A stretch of DNA of 64,000 nt from Ruegeria sp. 6PALISEP08. Lineage in GTDB: Bacteria > Pseudomonadota > Alphaproteobacteria > Rhodobacterales > Rhodobacteraceae. Of this stretch, positions 62,055 to 64,000 are shown in pieces; positions within the stretch are counted from its first letter, which is position 1, and each line of letters starts with the position of its first letter. The position numbers were made by a program, and so were the translations under genes. The stretch covers positions 124,001-188,000 of the forward strand of contig NZ_LGXZ01000001.1 of the NCBI RefSeq assembly GCF_001238295.1. Reading direction: 5' to 3'. A model generated the notes under the pieces. It did no database searches. It was not told the origin of the DNA and saw only the letters and a list, made by a program, of their open reading frames with translations.

Positions 62055-63260
62055 ATGATTGGGCGCAGATCACAGCGCAATTCCGAAGAGGACGTGGATG
62101 TCAGACCAAAAGGGTTTGACGATTACGAGATTCGTCTAGGCGACAAGATGCGCGGCGAACGCGCAACGATGGGCAAATCTCTTTTGGACGTTCAACGCGA
62201 GCTGCGGATCAAAGCCAACTACATTGCTGCAATTGAAAACGCCGATCCCGATGCGTTTGACACACCCGGCTTCATAGCCGGGTATGTGCGTTCTTATGCG
62301 CGGTATCTGGGTATGAACCCGGATGACACCTTTGCAACCTTCTGTATGGAAAGCGGGTTTGAGGTGGCGCACGGCATGTCGGCCGAGGCGTCCGTGGTTC
62401 GCAAGCCCACTGGCGGACTGCCAGCGCGTGGTCCGATGGGGCGCGATCCGTTTATCTCGCCCAACACGCCCTTCATTCCTGGCAAAGAACCCCTGGTCAG
62501 TCAGATTGAACCGCGCGCCATCGGCTCATCGCTGGTGTTGTTGGCGGTGATTGGCGGCATCGGCTATGGTGGCTGGGCTGTTTTGAACAAGATTCAGCAG
62601 GTTCAGGTCAGCCCAGTCGAACAGGCACCGGTGGTTCTGTCGGATCTCGATCCGCTTGATGCGGCGCGCAGCAGTGCCGCTGATGCCGAAGTGGAAACTG
62701 CGAGCACCGAAGCATTGGACCGTCTTTATCGTCCTCAAGCGCTGGACGTACCGGTTCTGGTGGCCCGTGATGCACCGATATCCACTCTTGATCCACGCGA
62801 GGTGGGTACCTTCCGTCCGCCGGAATTGCCAAAGTTCGAAGTGGCTGAGTTTCACACAGTTGAACGTCCGGCGCTGCCGCAGGTGGTCGAACAGATCGAC
62901 ACAATGCTCAAGATCGTGGCCGTTGACCCTGCTTGGATGCGTGTGACGGCTGCGGATGGCAGCGTCATTTTCGAAGGCACGCTGGGCACGGTTGAGCAGG
63001 GTAGCGTATTTGAAGTGCCGTTGACCGAAGAGCCGCCGTCATTGCGTGCGGGCGCATCCGGGTCGGTTTATTTCTCGATGAATGGCGAACATTACGGCCC
63101 AGCGGGCGCACCAGGCACCGTTGCCAAAGGGGTTGTCCTGTCGAAAGACGCGGTATCCGAGACCTATGCGGTGGCCGATCTTGAGGCAGAGCAGAACAGC
63201 GCGCTCAAGCAACTGGTGGCGGAACTCCAGACCGAGGCGACAGAAGCGCCCGCCGAGTGA
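62055..63260 (+). CDS. RodZ-like protein (HTH + transmembrane + DUF4115)
   Basis: 401 aa: a Cro/C1-type helix-turn-helix domain (about 22-100, YEIRLGDKMRGERATMGKSLLDVQRELRIKANYIAAIENADPDAFDTPGFIAGYVRSYARYLG), one helix at about 156-176 (IGSSLVLLAVIGGIGYGGWAV), a long acidic linker and a C-terminal DUF4115 domain (about 285-370, IVAVDPAWMRVTAADGSVIFEGTLGTVEQGSVFEVP). RodZ links MreB to the wall-synthesis machinery. The gene lies just before ispG, the same neighbour as in E. coli. Confidence 0.9.
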   Translation: MIGRRSQRNSEEDVDVRPKGFDDYEIRLGDKMRGERATMGKSLLDVQRELRIKANYIAAIENADPDAFDTPGFIAGYVRSYARYLGMNPDDTFATFCMESGFEVAHGMSAEASVVRKPTGGLPARGPMGRDPFISPNTPFIPGKEPLVSQIEPRAIGSSLVLLAVIGGIGYGGWAVLNKIQQVQVSPVEQAPVVLSDLDPLDAARSSAADAEVETASTEALDRLYRPQALDVPVLVARDAPISTLDPREVGTFRPPELPKFEVAEFHTVERPALPQVVEQIDTMLKIVAVDPAWMRVTAADGSVIFEGTLGTVEQGSVFEVPLTEEPPSLRAGASGSVYFSMNGEHYGPAGAPGTVAKGVVLSKDAVSETYAVADLEAEQNSALKQLVAELQTEATEAPAE

Positions 63261-63331
63261 TCTAGCCATTGCGATAACCCGGTTGCCGAACTATCTACTG
63301 TCGCAACTCAGGCAGATGCGGATCCGTCCTT

Positions 63332-64000
63332 ATGTCCCTCAATCACGTACGTCCCTGGCGCGACATATACCGTCGTAAATCCCGTCAAATCATGGTCGGA
63401 AATGTCCCTGTTGGGGGTGATGCGCCCATTGCGGTGCAGACCATGACCAACACGCTGACCACCGATGTAGCAGGCACCGTGGCGCAGGTTCAGGCGGCGG
63501 CTGAGGCGGGCGCGGATATCGTGCGCGTTTCGGTCCCGGATGAGGCATCGTCCAAAGCGCTGAAAGAGATCGTGCGCGAAAGTCCGGTGCCAATCGTGGC
63601 AGATATTCACTTTCACTACCGCCGTGGCATCGAAGCTGCTGAGGCGGGGGCAGCCTGCCTTCGCATCAATCCGGGCAATATCGGGGATGAAACCCGCGTG
63701 AAAGAGGTCATCCAGGCCGCGCGCGATCACAACTGTTCGATCCGTATCGGGGTCAACGCGGGGTCACTGGAAAAGCATCTGCTTGAGAAATACGGAGAGC
63801 CGTGCCCCGAGGCGATGGTCGAAAGCGGGCTGGAACATATCCGCATCTTGCAGGACAACGACTTTCACGAGTTCAAGATCAGCGTGAAAGCAAGCGACGT
63901 TTTCCTGTCCGCCGCTGCTTATCAGGGCATTGCCGAAGCTACCGACGCACCGATCCATCTGGGCATCACCGAAGCCGGAGGATTGGTCAGCGGCACCATC
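63332..64000 (+). CDS. ispG: 4-Hydroxy-3-methylbut-2-enyl diphosphate synthase, N-terminal part (cut by window edge)
   Basis: Penultimate enzyme of the MEP isoprenoid pathway. 223 codons seen from the ATG at 63332: [108 protein letters not shown] and [14 protein letters not shown] [10 protein letters not shown], all of the TIM-barrel domain. The iron-sulfur cysteines lie beyond the window. 71 nt after the RodZ-like gene. Confidence 0.95.
   Translation, partial: MSLNHVRPWRDIYRRKSRQIMVGNVPVGGDAPIAVQTMTNTLTTDVAGTVAQVQAAAEAGADIVRVSVPDEASSKALKEIVRESPVPIVADIHFHYRRGIEAAEAGAACLRINPGNIGDETRVKEVIQAARDHNCSIRIGVNAGSLEKHLLEKYGEPCPEAMVESGLEHIRILQDNDFHEFKISVKASDVFLSAAAYQGIAEATDAPIHLGITEAGGLVSGTI

Overview
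The window looks like the chromosome of a marine alphaproteobacterium of the Roseobacter group, most like Ruegeria. The evidence is a DddP-type DMSP lyase, an RcGTA-type gene transfer agent block, a C4-pathway 5-aminolevulinate synthase with an FnrL-type box, an E1-beta subunit with its own lipoyl domain, a LuxR/LuxI pair and the overall GC-rich coding style. Nearly all genes have a recognisable family. I saw no rRNA, tRNA, CRISPR array or complete insertion sequence.

Layout: 1-8 kb holds a hydrolase cut by the window edge (probably a hydrolase-OsmC fusion), dddP divergent from a DUF3445 haem N-demethylase-like gene, a lytic transglycosylase, a flavin/PPOX-type protein and glnB-glnA. 8-19 kb holds nnr (with a palindromic repeat inside its reading frame), a porin, trigger factor, the luxI/luxR pair, an SLT lipoprotein, rpsF-rpsR-rplI, and a YceI gene facing a cytochrome b561-YceI fusion. 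19-26 kb is a fatty-acid synthesis block (fabD-fabG-acpP-fabF-mltG) interrupted by an acetyltransferase gene and a diverged HisA-like gene. 26-35 kb holds a DEAD-box helicase and then a gene transfer agent cluster. That cluster keeps g1-g5 but has lost g6-g14 and most of g15, and it carries a cation-transporter gene in reverse orientation between g2 and g3.

35-49 kb holds a DksA-like protein, cysE, the pdhA-pdhB-pdhC operon, an ftsB-like gene, a decayed sulfotransferase in an AT-richer patch, pgk, two cyclophilins, an aquaporin, mtfA and a bactofilin/M23 pair. 49-64 kb holds a ferritin-like protein, bcp, a giant AsmA/YhdP-like protein, queA, an MFS carrier, a DUF924 protein, lpd (E3 of the same pyruvate dehydrogenase), an M20 peptidase, hemA, a RodZ-like gene and the start of ispG.

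The signals most worth a second look are: (i) an identical-arm 18-bp palindrome (TAGTTTA-N4-TAAACTA) about 30 nt before both pdhA and lpd, 17 kb apart, which implies one regulator for the whole pyruvate dehydrogenase complex; (ii) the internally deleted GTA cluster, with a strong promoter, tandem 11-bp repeats and an attenuator-like terminator ahead of it; (iii) a mobile-looking palindromic element that is read in frame inside nnr and present as an inverted pair after lpd; and (iv) a HisA paralogue with an altered catalytic residue inside the fab cluster.
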